A program made the translations under genes and the position numbers. From Rhodocollybia butyracea (Eukaryota; Basidiomycota; Agaricomycetes; Agaricales; Omphalotaceae), in assembly GCA_015501585.1 (NCBI GenBank), contig JADNRY010000057.1, positions 217,042 through 281,041 on the forward strand: 64,000 bases of DNA, read 5' to 3'. Positions 1 to 12,233 of this stretch are shown here, in pieces. The notes beneath the pieces were generated by a model that was not told where the DNA came from, searched no databases, and was given only the letters and a program-made list of their open reading frames with translations. Positions within the stretch are counted from its first letter, which is position 1, and each line of letters opens with the position of its first letter.

Positions 1-1035
1 GCTTTTCCCGAGAAATTTCTCTGTTTGACAATTCAGCCACCAAATTCTAGATGCTATAGTTGTGTAATCAGCATTAATTTAGTACGGTAAATTGCAGTTG
101 GCAAACCTAGGAGTATTGTAAGTCCAAGCCCTACAACAATCTCGGAAATGACATAAACGGGAAAGAAGAAACTATTTTCCTCTTGACTATTTTCCAGAAT
201 TTGGCCACTGATAACAGGGCCAAATTGAAATAGAAATTGAAAAGTAATTGCCGCAGCTGTATTCAATAGATTAGTGATTAAAACTAACTTTAAGTCGGAC
301 TTCGACATCTACCAGTAGTGACAACTATGCCAAAGGCAGGTAAAAAGATGACTCTTTTACTTGCATTCCACAAAAGATAGCATCGATACAACTGCACTTC
401 CATGTTTGAGAAACTTGGGCATATGGATAGAATTATGAAATATACCAATATCATATCATCCAATGTACTTTGAACATCTTGCTGTGAGCAACACTGTATC
501 AAGTTGTTTGAAGGGAAGTTCACAAACCTGGTGACAAGGAAGATCCAAGTCAGTGCTGCGCTAAGATTTGACTTCACTCGGACCACTCCATCAATGACTC
601 GGAGGTCATCCTCAGTAAGTGGATCAGTAGAGAGGTCAGTGGTGGCAGAGATGATATAATCAAAAAGGGCAATCCTTTTGGTGAGTAGATCCATTACAAC
701 CGAACTAGTGGTCAACAGGAAAAACAAGACTGTTGCCACAATATATAGCCTCCCTGGCATCAACTTTTGGCGGAAGACATAGATGCTTAGACCAAAAATG
801 CTTATAGAAATTCCTATAAATTATTTTATGAGAGAGAACGACAAGAGCATCATATCTACCACTTGCCATAAAGAAGTAGTTCCAGCTTCCCAAGGACCCA
901 AGAAGGGCTCAATGTTAGTGCCGATTTAGAATTGCATTCTTTGTCACTCACTGTAATCGGGAGAAAAATTGACAAAAAAAGTTGAGACTCTGTAGAAACA
1001 GCGTTGTCAAATGCTTGACTGAAGTTAGAGGACAT
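1..1035 (-). CDS. 7TM membrane protein, copy 1 (3' end outside window)
   Basis: Member of a multi-pass family that occurs five times in this window; function unknown. Exons inferred by comparison with the two full copies: 952-1035, 867-885, 528-813, 446-481, 313-391, 107-256 and 1-53 (continues off the window). The start at 1035 gives 28 residues before the first intron. The 19-nt exon 867-885 is the family's microexon. Recognisable blocks are a hydrophobic pair after LYG, the YRCYLLWN motif before the fourth helix, and SRIWWLN at the last visible exon. Oddities: intron 2 starts with GC instead of GT, and exon 446-481 is one base shorter than in the intact paralogue, which shifts the frame. 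This copy may therefore be a pseudogene. The family assignment is solid because six exon boundaries match the paralogues; whether it is functional is uncertain. Confidence 0.75.
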
Positions 1036-2953
1036 TATTGTCTAAATCAGACAGGGGAAACTCACCTCTTATAGCTTGCAGTGGCTGCACCAGCATCAAT
1101 CAAATCTTTTCTCACTTGAAAGTTGACAGAGATGAGGCACTACACACATTCAAAAATAGCGACCATCGCTGCTCCGTGGTAACACAAGGCTTGTGTTGGA
1201 AAAGGTACTTGATCTGATGCCCATTATGCCCAGTTATGCGGACTCATCTACAAAACATAGGTTGAACTATGGACTGCTATGAATTGCCATGGAGCGCCCA
1301 GAGTCTGAGCAGCCAGAGCAGCCCTCAGGAGCAGCCCTGAGTGCTACAGAGTGATGGGCTTTGCATTTGAAGCTATGGACTGTATAGTAACTGAATAGAC
1401 CTGCTCTGATCAAAACCCAGGTTTTGCAGATGGATCTCGGGAGGTATGCATAGATGATAGACTTCCATGATCGCTGCAGACTTGACAAGAGTACAAGTAA
1501 CGAGAAAATTAATTCTTTACCCCCAACTAATGATTTCTTGGTCCGCAGGAATCATGAGTAAGTCTAGCATTTGAACGCCATTCAATATCGGGTATTGAGC
1601 TCGACGACTACACGTCTCTTCGTTGGGAGGACAAACGCATTATACGTTGCAGATCCAAATTTTGCCTCGAGTGTCAGCTTTGATCCTTTTGATGCATCAA
1701 CCAACTTCCATTTCACCATGGATTCATCCCAGTGGCAGAGCCTTGACGTTCTATATATAGCATTAGCAGTGTTTGATCAAAGCGCATAGGCTCAGTTTGA
1801 CATGTTCAGTACTCAGTGAGCTTTGACATTGATGAGCATTACTGTTTGAACAGGAAAACTGATTCCAATCAAGAACTGGAATAGCGAGAGGATGGAAAAA
1901 AACAGTGTCGGTGTTGGACAGACAGAACATGGCTGTTAACTACGTAGATCTTGTTTATCTGCTGGCTTGATGGCTGTGTTACTTAGGAAGCAGACTTTCA
2001 CGATCACTACAAATCCGAGAGGAGCTCACCACACTTTGAGTAATACTGGATGAACGAGAAACGCCTAGTGCTAGTCGCCGCAAACGATTAGAGCAAAGTG
2101 AGACATCCGAGAATGCGAAAGCCCAAGGTTTGGTTATCTTTTTGACGCAGGTCCTCTGATATCTTATACTTGCAATACAAGAATGATCGTCCAATTCGAA
2201 CACGGCACACGTAGAGATAGTAGAAGAAGATTTCTTGGGTGGTAGTTCAGAAGAAGTCGACGAGTGTCTCAGAATACCAAGCCTATCTAGTTTGTCCGCT
2301 CTTGAATTCGAAGGAAGAATAAGATTGTTTGGATGCATAGTTATGGGTATTCTGAGTACTGGCCACTTGCAGAACAATTGGAGCTTATCTCGTTAAAATT
2401 TCGATGCTTCGGACGCCATCGAATGTTGTGGGTCTTTTTGTTGCGTGGGTACAGAGCGATACAGTATCAGTGCGAGTCAGTGCGAGCTCACCGGATCCAC
2501 CTTGAAGTTGAATCAACGATGTCGATGATGGTTGATTTCTGTGGGCGCTAAGTACAGGCGCACGTGTGGAAAATTTTGACGCTCGAGTCAGTTTTCTCCT
2601 AGTCAGTGGACACGAGCTATTTGTGCACGCCTACGCAAGATACACAAGCCTCCTCCCACAGTAATTGAATGAGGCATGGAACCGAAGGTCTGAGCACCTT
2701 CTCCTGCTCCTGTGCGTTATTTCTTTTCCAATTGTTTCTGTTAGGCTCAAGGATGTGTAGGTTCACGTCTGTACATTTTGTTACATTCTGATGAAATACA
2801 ATGAATGATGAAGAAGCTGCATACTGCATACAACATAATCATAGTCCAGAACGAAAGAGTGCATATGACAATTGAAACGAACGCATGGATGTTTTTAGTA
2901 AAATGCACAAAGAAGAGCGACCTGCACCCCATCCCAAAATCCGGCCAACTCCC
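1036..2953. other. Intergenic, no supported gene
   Basis: No frame here combines plausible length, splice sites and recognisable motifs. The longest open frame is 1979-2377 on the minus strand (132 codons, Ser-rich). It matches no family I know and could be chance. Confidence 0.5.
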
Positions 2954-5211
2954 TCAGACAAGCGGTGAAGTATTCGCCCTCATATTCTTCAGCCTCGGAG
3001 ACCCGTTCACCCTATTCAACGCCGGAGATTTCGATCTCGCTATCGCTCTACGCAGAGCCCATATATCGTTTAACAAATCAAACTCGTCAATAATCCTTAC
3101 ATTCCTCATGTTTTTGTCGCCTTGAACGATTTTCTGAATGGACTTGTTCGAAACCATATAAACCTTCATCGAAGGCAACCCCGCCCCATTCAACGCGATA
3201 TCCACACTCTGCCTCGTCTCTGAAATATACTCTGCGCGAGCAGAGAACGGTATTACCGAATACCGGGATTTACGATCCTTGTTGGTTAGTGTTGGGTCAA
3301 CATCGATGATGTCCCTCATCCGGTCCTCGATATTCATAACGTGGGTATCGGATTTGGAGCGTACGATGAATGTGGGGATTTTGAGACGGAGGCAGGAGTT
3401 TAGGACGGAGATGTCGATTTCGGAGAGGCGGTTGTCCCATAGGACGATGACAGCGTCGAATACATAGATCGCTTGCGAGTTGAAGTAGTTCCATGTGGGA
3501 GAGGAGGGTGTTCCCGCTCCAGGAACGTCATACCAGATGTGGGGGTAGTTTCGACGGGCGTCGATGTAACGACCGACAGCTTTGGTGTAAGATTGGGTTC
3601 CGGTGGGAATGGATTCCGGAGTGCCGTTTATGATACCCATGAGGGCGTTGATGAGGGATGATTTTCCGGTTCCTGGGACGGGTTAGCTGGAGATTAGTCA
3701 AGGGGATCGCAGAACATACCTGTAAGACCAGCAACTGCAACATGGAAAGCACCTTCACGGAACTGCCTCGTCTTCCTAATGGCATCGATTTGACTTTCCG
3801 AAGGAGAGCTCGTCGGGTGAACGCCCTGCGTCCACTTTACTTGCGCATCGTCCAACGACTCCAGCGCCCTCTTCGCATTCCTCTCCGCCTCCTCCTGCCT
3901 CAGTCCGCTCTCCTCCCGATCTTTCTTGGCCTGGGCCTCTAGCCTCTGAGCGAGCTTTTCTGCGTTGCGTTTCTCCGTCTCTGCTTTCTCCTTCGCTCTC
4001 CGATACTCCTCAGCCTGCCTCTGAGCATCGTACTGCGCATCCCGAGCTTTCTCCGCTGCGCGTTCAAAGTCCTCCTTCATCGTACGCGCATCTTCAGCTC
4101 GATCACGCCATTCCGAGACTAACACTGTGAGCTCTTCGACACGGCGCTCGGATTCCAGCTCGATGGTTTCCCTGGACTCGGCGGCGTTAGCAAGTTCAGT
4201 CTGGGCCGCAACTAGTTCCTCTTGAGTACGAACGAATGACTCCTCGAAGTTCTGCAGTTTATCCAGTAACATCTCCTTCTCACCGCGTAGATCGCGAACC
4301 TGATCAGCGAGGTCTCGGGACACGATTTCTGCTAGACGCATGTCGACCTCTGCCTGTTCCCGAGCGGCTTTCTCCAATGCGGCATTGTGTTCCGCGTCCA
4401 ATTTCGATTGTTCCATATGAGCGAACTGAATACGAGCCTCCTCCCATGCCAACATGGCTTCTTGACTCTCCAGAACTTTCGCCTCTGCAACACTCTGTGC
4501 TTCCAAAGACTTGGCCTCGGCTACTTCCCGAACACGTTGTTCCTCCAAAGCGTTCCTCTCTGCCTCTCCACGGGCAGCAGCAGCATCTTCTACGTCTTTG
4601 AGCGCGGTATCCCTCTCAGCCTCAGCGAATCGCTGGGACTCGAGAGCATCAGCTACTTTCCGTTCGAGTTCCTGCTCGATAGTAACCTTTGCCGTTTCCG
4701 CCTCCTCCCTCTTCGCCTTCTCATCAATAGCATTCTGCTCCGCAACACGCTGAGCTTCTAGAGCTCGTTTCACCTGATCCTCCGCCTCGCGCGTAGCAGC
4801 AGCGAGGGAAGCTTCTGCATCACTAGCCTGTCGTTTGGCCGCCTCGATTTGGTCTGCAGCATCGCGAAGTGCCGCTTCCTTCTCCTCATCAGCTTTAGTT
4901 TTCTCCTCGATCGCGTTATGTGCCCCCGATTGAGCTTTCTCGAGCTCTTCCTTGGCTACTCTACTCTCTTCCTTCGCCGTCCTTGCCTCCTCCACTGCGA
5001 TCCTCTTTTCCACCTCGGCCTGATTCTTCGCGGCCTGAGCATCCTCGGCGGTCTGCTGATGCGTAGTACATTCTTCCTGGAGTTTATCGAACCGAGATTC
5101 CAGATCGTCCTTTTCGGAACGAAGCTCGTCAATGCTAGACTTTTTGATACTGGCTTTGGATCCCTTGTTCTTTAATGATAGAAGAGTCGCTACTCGTGAT
5201 TTCATGGCCAT
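2954..5211 (-). CDS. Coiled-coil protein with C-terminal IRG-like GTPase domain
   Basis: Two exons, 3720-5211 and 2954-3672, joined by a 47-nt intron that splits the P-loop codon; about 736 residues. The open frame runs further 5' (to 5505), but that extension is low-complexity and hydrophobic. I chose the ATG at 5211, directly before a basic stretch and the coil. Residues about 20-475 form an almost uninterrupted Glu/Lys/Ala-rich coiled coil. The G domain follows: G1 GLTGTGKS at residues 495-502, G3 DVPG at 546-549 and G4 SKSD at 603-606. This pattern resembles immunity-related (p47) GTPases and related fungal P-loop proteins rather than Ras or dynamin. A membrane-remodelling or oligomeric GTPase role is inference. 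No transmembrane segment is seen. Alternative: another septin/AIG1-like P-loop family. Confidence 0.85.
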
Positions 5212-5812
5212 TATTGCGCGTGGGTAACTCGAATTGCTGGCTGGAACGATAGTTGGAACTCTGAGGAGGATTCGAAGATCTGCAGAACGCTTACCGTTAC
5301 CGTAATACAAAATAAAAAAATGAAAAGGGTATAATGGAGCGGTGGAAGCTCGAGCTCGACCAGGGTCCGAAATGGATAAAAAGCAGAAGTTGGAGAAGGG
5401 AGTTATAATAAGGAGATCCGGAAAGTAGGAACATGAGCAAGTGGCGAGTACAAAGTGTATTCTCGATCGGAAGAACAGGCTGCAGTGGGCCAACACAGCC
5501 AACATCGGCGTGTATCACCGCATGAAGATCGACTGAAATGAATGGCTGCTTGATTAAAGACTCACCAGTGACCAGGTCACCTTCCGCAAAACATGCATAT
5601 ACTGGCAGTTATGCACGTTCTATACACACATGTTAGTGACATCTGGCTCAAATGCGACAAAGTGGCCCAAAGTGACACGACACCCATTGACAGATTATCT
5701 CTATGTGCAACATGCCCACAACGTGCGAACATTGTCAAAGGTAACAGTGAGTTCGTCTTCGATTGAGTCAGACAAAGCGAATAGAAAAAAGCTCTGCAGC
5801 ATCCATGCACAC
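5212..5812. other. Intergenic, presumed promoter of the IRG-like gene
   Basis: Lies between the IRG-like gene and the tRNA. No further gene seen. Confidence 0.4.
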
Positions 5813-5914
5813 CGACGCCAGCAGGATTCGAACCTGCGCCCTCAAAGAGGAACAGATAAGGGAGCACACATTCGTGATTCTAATCTGTCGCCGTAACCAC
5901 TTGGCTATAGCGCC
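5813..5914 (-). tRNA. tRNA-Ser(AGA) with intron
   Basis: Folds as a class II tRNA on the minus strand. The 7-bp acceptor stem pairs 5908-5914 with 5814-5820, and the discriminator base is G at 5813, as expected for serine. The D stem is GCC/GGC. The anticodon stem ACAGA/TCTGT encloses loop TTAGAAA once a 20-nt intron is removed from the usual site 3' of the anticodon. There is a long variable arm (CCTC-TTT-GAGG) and a T arm with GGTTCGAATCC. The anticodon AGA reads UCU. The mature length of about 82 nt fits tRNA-Ser. Confidence 0.93.
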
Positions 5915-7150
5915 GTATTTGGGTTGGCCTCCACGAAAACTCAATCGCTCCCCATGTCATCTCGCCACTTTCGATCCTTATATGGCCGGATTCCCCCAAT
6001 TTCACGTCGTATTAATCGAGAACGTCTCGAATGACTGGATACCGAGCATTCCAAGTGATACCGCTGCTCGTGATTTCAACCTTTTCGGCTTTAGTATTCT
6101 TTCTCCTTTAACCTCTACGCTTCTTCTCTTTTTTTTTTCGGAGAATCTTCGAGTTGTGAAACATTGTTTTTACGACAATGGATTCATTTTTACCTCCGAA
6201 ATCGGTGGTGATTTTGATTTGATTCAAGTGTTACTTTGTAAATTCCAGATAAATTCCAGGTAAATTCTTTCCTTCTCCCTCAACTTTCTCACCCAAACAA
6301 GGACTTGTGTTAGTTCGCTAACGTCGATAAGGCGTGCCAGCTTAGCTTACCTTCATGTGACAGTGTTGTTTCCTTGGAGAATTGTTTTCCTCCTCTGACA
6401 CCACCCGTGCTGGGCCAAGCCTTCACAGGTCTAAATTTATCTCCCGACTCGATAGCCCAGTGGTATAATATCTTGTTAACTACATCCATGACTGGGGCCT
6501 CGTGTTTGCCACTGTTGAGGCTGTAAGCGCCTAAATTGATGTAGAACTTTTACCTTTGATCTTTCCTGTTCACTCTAGATATTCCGGTTGATCAGTGGAA
6601 AATCTGGCACGAGAACAATGCCATTAGGCCCAGTGCGCTATATGCGGACCAAATCTCCGCGGCTGGCTAGCTTGTAAGTAACGCCAGCATGGTGAAACAT
6701 GTGTTTGCTATCATATGTGTGCAAGGAGATCATGATCCAATTGGGTGCACACAACAGTGCTTGCAATGTCAGTCAGCCCACACCCACTCTATGGGAGCCT
6801 TGGTCACCCGTCTCGTTATCTCAATTGAAACCTCACCAATCGCAAATGCCAGCAAATGGATAACGGCGACGACATACGTAGGTAAGCTACTTAAACCCGG
6901 TCTAGCGTGTCAGAAGTTCCCAGTCAGCAACTTTGGCTCTATATCATTCTGTTTTGCTTGCGAATCAGATATATTGGTCCATATATGTGTGTTCAAATCG
7001 GTTCTGACACAGGCTGTACTCAGAGGGTCATTGAATATATGACATTATGACTCGACGCTGGCACCCCGCGACTAGGGTGTTCCCTAGATAAAAGCATACA
7101 AACCAAGGGATTCATCAACAGCCCACATATCTGCAACTTTCGCTACTAGT
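5915..7150. other. Intergenic with dispersed repeat copy
   Basis: No gene seen. About 6035-6290 resembles 10105-10345 (see the repeat entries). An A-box-like string near 6447 has no matching B box. Confidence 0.5.
6035..6290 (+). repeat. Dispersed repeat, copy 1
   Basis: Shares blocks in the same order and orientation with 10105-10345: GCTGTTCGTGA-like start, CTTTTTCGGC, GGTGGTGATTTTGATTTGAT and a final CCTCAACTTT segment. Probably the remnant of an old mobile element. Confidence 0.6.
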
Positions 7151-9080
7151 ATGACTATCACCAAAAACATCCTTGTTCACGCTATTCCTGCTTGGGGTAC
7201 GGTACCATCATCCTTAGTATTTTTGCCACACTAACGGAAACCCTTGCCTCATAAAAATCAGGCCACAATAAGCCTCTAGTTACTTTGGCTGTTTTCATTA
7301 CCAGATCGCGCCAAGATGTTATGATAACCCTCATTACAACTGGACTGATGCATCCCAAGTTCGTGAACGAACTCAAGTCTAAATTGTCGAAGGAGGAATA
7401 TGAACAGCTTTCATCGCGTATCAAGTTCGTCCGCAGATTTCGAGTGGACAATCAATGGCTCATATCAGTGTTTTTAGTGTCATTGACGTAGCGGGACCAG
7501 AAGTAAGCCCGTTCGAACCTCTCAAGGAATTTGCTCCTGCGTTCTCTGCTCTGTGTAACTCTGAGCCCATCGCGTGCAAATCGTCAGGCAAGGTATTTTC
7601 CGGACTCCCACCCCCTGCAGTGGCTATCATCGATGTTCGTGCCCTCTCTATATGTCGTCTCGCTTGAACCTTCACGCTGGCTTACTTTCCAATGGCAGCC
7701 TTTTGCACCATATGCATTCGAGTCCGTACGCTCCACCGAAATTCCAATTATTGCGTGGTTCACTGCTCCCAGCGGAACTCTTCTAAGGCTTTTTGGTCCT
7801 GCATCACTCGGAGGAACAGCCGATCCAATGTTAGATACTGAGGCTGGGTTGGCGGCAGCAAGAGCTCAAGCTTCTGCATATTCACAGGCGCCAATTTCTG
7901 ATTCCCAACCGGTACGGCCCCGTTATTTGAACTCAAGAGATACTTTGCTAATTCTAGTCTTGATTTAGGTCGTCGTCTCTTCTGCCTATGAAATAATCGA
8001 AGTTCCTGGTTTACCACCCATGTATAGCCACGAATGGGAACCACAAATTGTACGTCGAGTCGCCTGTCCACCAAAGTTTGATTGTTCACTGTACCTGAAG
8101 AGTCTGTTACCTGCCAACTTGCTCGAAAACTTTGGTCAAATATACATGCGTGTAGCCGATGGGGTAATATCTGTGACCAATTCAGTGTACGAGAAGGAAG
8201 CGGTGAACGCTACGAAGACGTGGCTGGCGGGGAGTGGAAAACCATTCTATGCGCTGGCCCCGCTCTCGTTGCCAAAACCAGAACGCCACTCGGGATCTGA
8301 CAACAAGGTTCTGCAGTTCTTAAACGACATGAAAAAAAGGTTTGGTCCCAAGTCACTCATCTATGCGAGTCCTCTTTGGTTGAATTTGTGTCGATTCAAC
8401 TGACTGTCGACATACTAGATATCTTTCGGCACCATTTTCTGGCCGCCTGAACAACCAAAGCTGGTGGCCCTCATTGAAACCCTCATTGCCAATCAGACAC
8501 CATTCATCCTCTCTCATGCATCTCCTTTGGCTACCAATCTCTCTGCCGAACTCATAGCTTCAATCAAGGAGAGCGGAATCGGTTTTTCGAGCCCATGGAG
8601 CCCCCAGGAGGCTATTTTACAACACGAGGCAACAGGTTTCTTCGTTACTCATGGAGGGTGGAATTCTATCCAAGAATCCTTCGAACATAAGGTCCCACTG
8701 TGAGTGATATCGTCTTAATGTTCTACTCACCACTTAAGCAATACTTTAGGATCTTCTGGCCGATGGGTGCTGACCAGCCAGTAAATGCTGCTGTTCTTGG
8801 CATCACGCACAAAGCTGCTTTTGAACTCATCGAAGTGCGCTCGGGGAAAAATGGCACGAAGCCTTTGTTGCGTTTTGAGAATACAGATTACAAGCCCACG
8901 TTCACAGTCGACGCGGTGAAAACCGAAGTAGAGCAATTGCTGGTGAAAATTAAGGGTGCAGAGGGCAGGGTTGTAAGGGAAAACTTTGAGAGACTAGCAG
9001 ATGAGATGGGAAGAAGCTGGGACGATGGAGAGCAGAGCCGAACAGACCTTGATGAACTTCTCAAAAAATATGTGGATTGA
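7151..9080 (+). CDS. UDP-glycosyltransferase (GT1 family)
   Basis: Transfers a sugar from a UDP-sugar to a small acceptor; likely cytosolic, since no signal peptide or transmembrane helix is seen. Exons 7151-7196, 7262-7424, 7469-7634, 7699-7911, 7969-8364, 8419-8699 and 8750-9080 keep phase throughout and give 531 residues, normal for the family. The N-terminal acceptor-side motif AWGHNKPL spans intron 1. The C-terminal half holds the UGT signature: [20 protein letters not shown], then E, then [13 protein letters not shown], the donor-binding region ending in D-Q. Intron 5 (8365-8418) has a GC donor (GCGAGT), apparently a genuine GC-AG intron because the frame closes on both sides. The acceptor cannot be told from sequence; sterol, flavonoid or xenobiotic are all possible. 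Stands alone, with no obvious cluster partner. Confidence 0.95.
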
Positions 9081-10687
9081 ACAGTAACCTTTGTCGTGGA
9101 TAGATTGAACGGCTCAGGATAAGTAGCAACATACTACTAATACATACGAGTAATCTCAACACCTGAATTTATGTCTTCAATACTAAAACCCATGGATAAA
9201 TATCCATGATCCGCGATAGTATATACATAATTTGACCTGTACAAACCTGTGCAACACTTGACCAGCGTAATCATGTCCGTTGATATTGTCGGTGCGCTTT
9301 TCCAAGAATGGCAATGTCGCATAAGCGGCGTTTTGTTCCCGTTTCCTGCCCTAAGCTGGTCTGTGCGTATCTCGGAATATACCTATAAAAACCTCGAGTC
9401 CGGTTTTTGAATCTTTACCACTCTGGCCTTTTGGCTTAGATCAAGTGTAGTATCTGTTCTTAATAGTTTAACCACTATTACGAGGGCACCGCCCTCCGTA
9501 TTTGGTTATCTAATTTTTGCCGCCCTTGTTCTTTCGTGCTCTGCTTGCAACACGGAGACGCGATGACCTTGCTATTGCAGTACTGGCTTGTGTCGTCGGG
9601 GGATCGTTTCTTTTTCTTCTTTTGCTTTCATCTTGGTTCCAGTGTCATTTGACAATGGAGCGAATGAAAGCAAAGATGTAAAAGGACGTTGGATGTTAGA
9701 TTTTTTGGAAATGCTCTATCTTCGGATAAAGCGGCCGCTCCCTTGATACGGCTGTGCTACGTACTCGATGAGGAGAGGGGACCGGGAGAGGGGGAAAAGT
9801 AGTTGTTTGTCATGCTGTGCCAATTTCTTTAACTCATTCGTTTGACTAATAAACTGCTTGAAAGAGAGGATTCTGAATTAGAACGTGGTGTCCTTGGACT
9901 GAACCGTTGTTGAGTCTCGAAGTAAGATGAAAAGAACAGAAATGTACACATAGCATTATCGTCGCTCGGCTTCGTGCACGACTAGATCACGCCACCGCAT
10001 CGCAACGTGCCGTTAATGAGATTCTGGCACGTGATGAAACGCGATGCTGCATTGGAATCCGATTGGAATTTTGCTACTCTTATAACTTAGAAGGACGTCT
10101 GGCAACTGACGATGGGTGTTCCCTATCTTACCGCTGTTCGTGAATTCAACTTTTTCGGCCTCGTTACTCTTTCTTCTGTCCCCTCCTTAAAACGTGTGAG
10201 TCACAACTCTGCATTTCGAAATTTTTGTTTTCAATTCTGAATCTATGGTTGCTGCATCACAGTGCGAATGTACCTCCGCCGACAACTGGTGGTGATTTTG
10301 ATTTGATCCAAGCATTACTCTGTGAATTCTTTCCTCTTCCCTCAACTTTACCACATCAATATTATACACAATACATATCCTATATTCGTAGGCCCTCAAG
10401 TCGTCCGCGTTTCTTGTCGGGCTTCCTCAGACTTTCGCGCTTGTTAAATTACTCACTCGAAGCGCAGAAGACCAATCGGCTCGGTAATAATCTGGTGCTA
10501 CAATACGGTACCCCCCCCCCCCCCAAACATCGTGTGTCTAGAGTACATATACAATGTGGTCCAGGGAAAGATGACAGTGAAAGAAAAGAAAGGCGATGCA
10601 ATACACAATACGAGAACGGGGCTAATAACGATAGCGAAGAACGATATCTACACATGCAACGAGAATGACGCAACGGGTCAATGAATT
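9081..10687. other. Intergenic with dispersed repeat and poly-C run
   Basis: No gene supported. Contains repeat copy 2 (10105-10345) and a homopolymer of about 15 C near 10510. Confidence 0.5.
10105..10345 (+). repeat. Dispersed repeat, copy 2
   Basis: Second copy of the sequence at 6035-6290, diverged with small indels, same orientation. Confidence 0.6.
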
Positions 10688-12165
10688 TCAATGAACAACA
10701 ATCTTCTCAATGCCCGAAAGACGGAGAAGGGTGCGGAAAGACCAGCGGAAAGGAAAGGTAGCGGCGTATATGGCGTGGATGAAGACGAGTGCAGGAAGAG
10801 CCATGAGCGACAATACCACAAGAAAAGGGCGAAGAATCGGATGTGGCCAGGGCCTGGTAGCTCGAGGCGATGACGGAGGAGATTTAACAACGACAGTCTT
10901 CGGAACAATGATAGGAAGATGCGGTCTTTCGTGGCCAACTTCCTTCCCTTCATGAATTGTCTCCAATTTCGTCGAGGAGGGCGATGACGTATCGGAGTGA
11001 GTGGGTGAAGTGTGCTTGGATGTCGGGAGTTGATAAGTGTTTATTGGAGACATTTGCTTCGATTTCGATGGCCTAGTGGCCAAAAGGCTAGAAGGCAGAT
11101 GAAGAACGTACTCCAGAGCCTTTTCGTGATTTTTCACCATCTTTTCCACCGGTTCTACTTGTTCATCCACGTAGTCGTACACATCGTTCGTCTCCTTTGT
11201 CAACTTTTTCTTCAGTTTCATCATTGCTTGATCCATTTCCTGCATCTGACTATGGAGACGTTCTAGCTCGCGCTGCATTTCTACAACGTCATCCTGATTT
11301 CCTTTCGCATCGGAGTGATAGTGTACGATGTCGTGCAAATCAGTAACACGCTGGTTCAATCGCTGTACGAGATGCGACCATGGTCGTACACCAGTAGCAA
11401 GAACAAACAGACCGATGCTAAACCAGGAAAGAACGTCTTGCCCAGTGACTGCGAAGGTAACATAGCGAAGGAGCCAGGCGCCGAGTAAAGGCGAGAAGGT
11501 CGCAAATGAAAAGAGAATGAACTCCCAGAACCGTAATTCTGAAGAAGCTCGCTTGGCGTGAAAGTTATCCGCAGCTGGAACGCGGCTTGAATGAGGATGA
11601 ACTCGTGGTCTCGAGTTATGATACATGGTCCAAGGAACTAGTTAGATCGTGAGTACCATGCCTTTGGATAAAGAAAACGTAGCCACGCACTTTCGATGAT
11701 TTGATGCAAATAAAAAAGCAGAAGCAAAACAAATAAAAGGTTTTTGATATGATCGCCACCTGTAAGCCAGTGTCCTACCGGCGATACCAAAGCAGCTACG
11801 ACGGCAAAGTCAAATTGGTACCAAGAGCGAGCCTGTGCAGGATGGTGCGACAAAGGTCTGTTTCCAACATGACTCGGCTCTGAAACCCCTTCGTGTTCTT
11901 CGCCAAGAGAAGAGCGCCGAGTAGACCCTGGACGATGAGGGCTACTGCTAGAGTCTGACCCAGTTTCATACTCCCCGTCCGATGGCTCAATTTCGCCTTC
12001 TTCATCGACATCGCTCTGCGCGTCAGATGGCTTTGCCATCGTCTTGGGCGTTTTCTCACTAGAAGATTTATGATTCAGTTTTGACAAAGAATGCGCTCGG
12101 TCAAGAATGTTCATTCGTCGCCGAAGAGTTTTTGTAGGAGTTAAAATCGAGTTTGGATCCTCCAT
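10688..12165 (-). CDS. Multi-pass membrane protein with central coiled coil
   Basis: Exons 11691-12165 and 10688-11637. The intron 11638-11690 has donor GTGCGT, branch CTAAC and acceptor TAG. Joining restores the frame and gives 474 residues. The first 95 residues are polar, acidic and Ser-rich. Hydrophobic segments follow: FAVVAALVSPVGHW and LLFVLLLLFYL near the exon junction, FWEFILFSFATF running into LLGAWLLRYV, and FSIGLFVLATG. Then comes a charged coiled coil (about 30 residues of heptad-like MQRELERLHSQMQEM type), a disordered Ser/Pro stretch, and a C-terminal helix (FLVVLSLMALPALVF). I recognise this as a conserved basidiomycete architecture but know no function. An organelle or ER membrane location is inference only. 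Confidence 0.82.
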
Positions 12166-12233
12166 TGGAGGATTCCTGAGGAAAGAAGATAAAGAGAGGA
12201 AGCAAGAATTGAGAAGAATAAAGATGGGCGTCT

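Noticed and set aside
1718..1789. Short frame starting MDSS as a third pheromone precursor
   Set aside because: Ends in DQSA without a CaaX cysteine and lacks the ETLF block.
1979..2377. 132-codon minus-strand ORF
   Set aside because: No motif, no splice context; cannot be told from a chance frame.
5212..5505. Upstream extension of the IRG-like frame to a start at 5505
   Set aside because: The extension is hydrophobic and low-complexity with no family support; a good ATG at 5211 begins the basic/coiled-coil region.
6440..6520. Possible tRNA (A-box TAGCCCAGTGGTA)
   Set aside because: No B box, no T arm and no acceptor pairing at a suitable distance.
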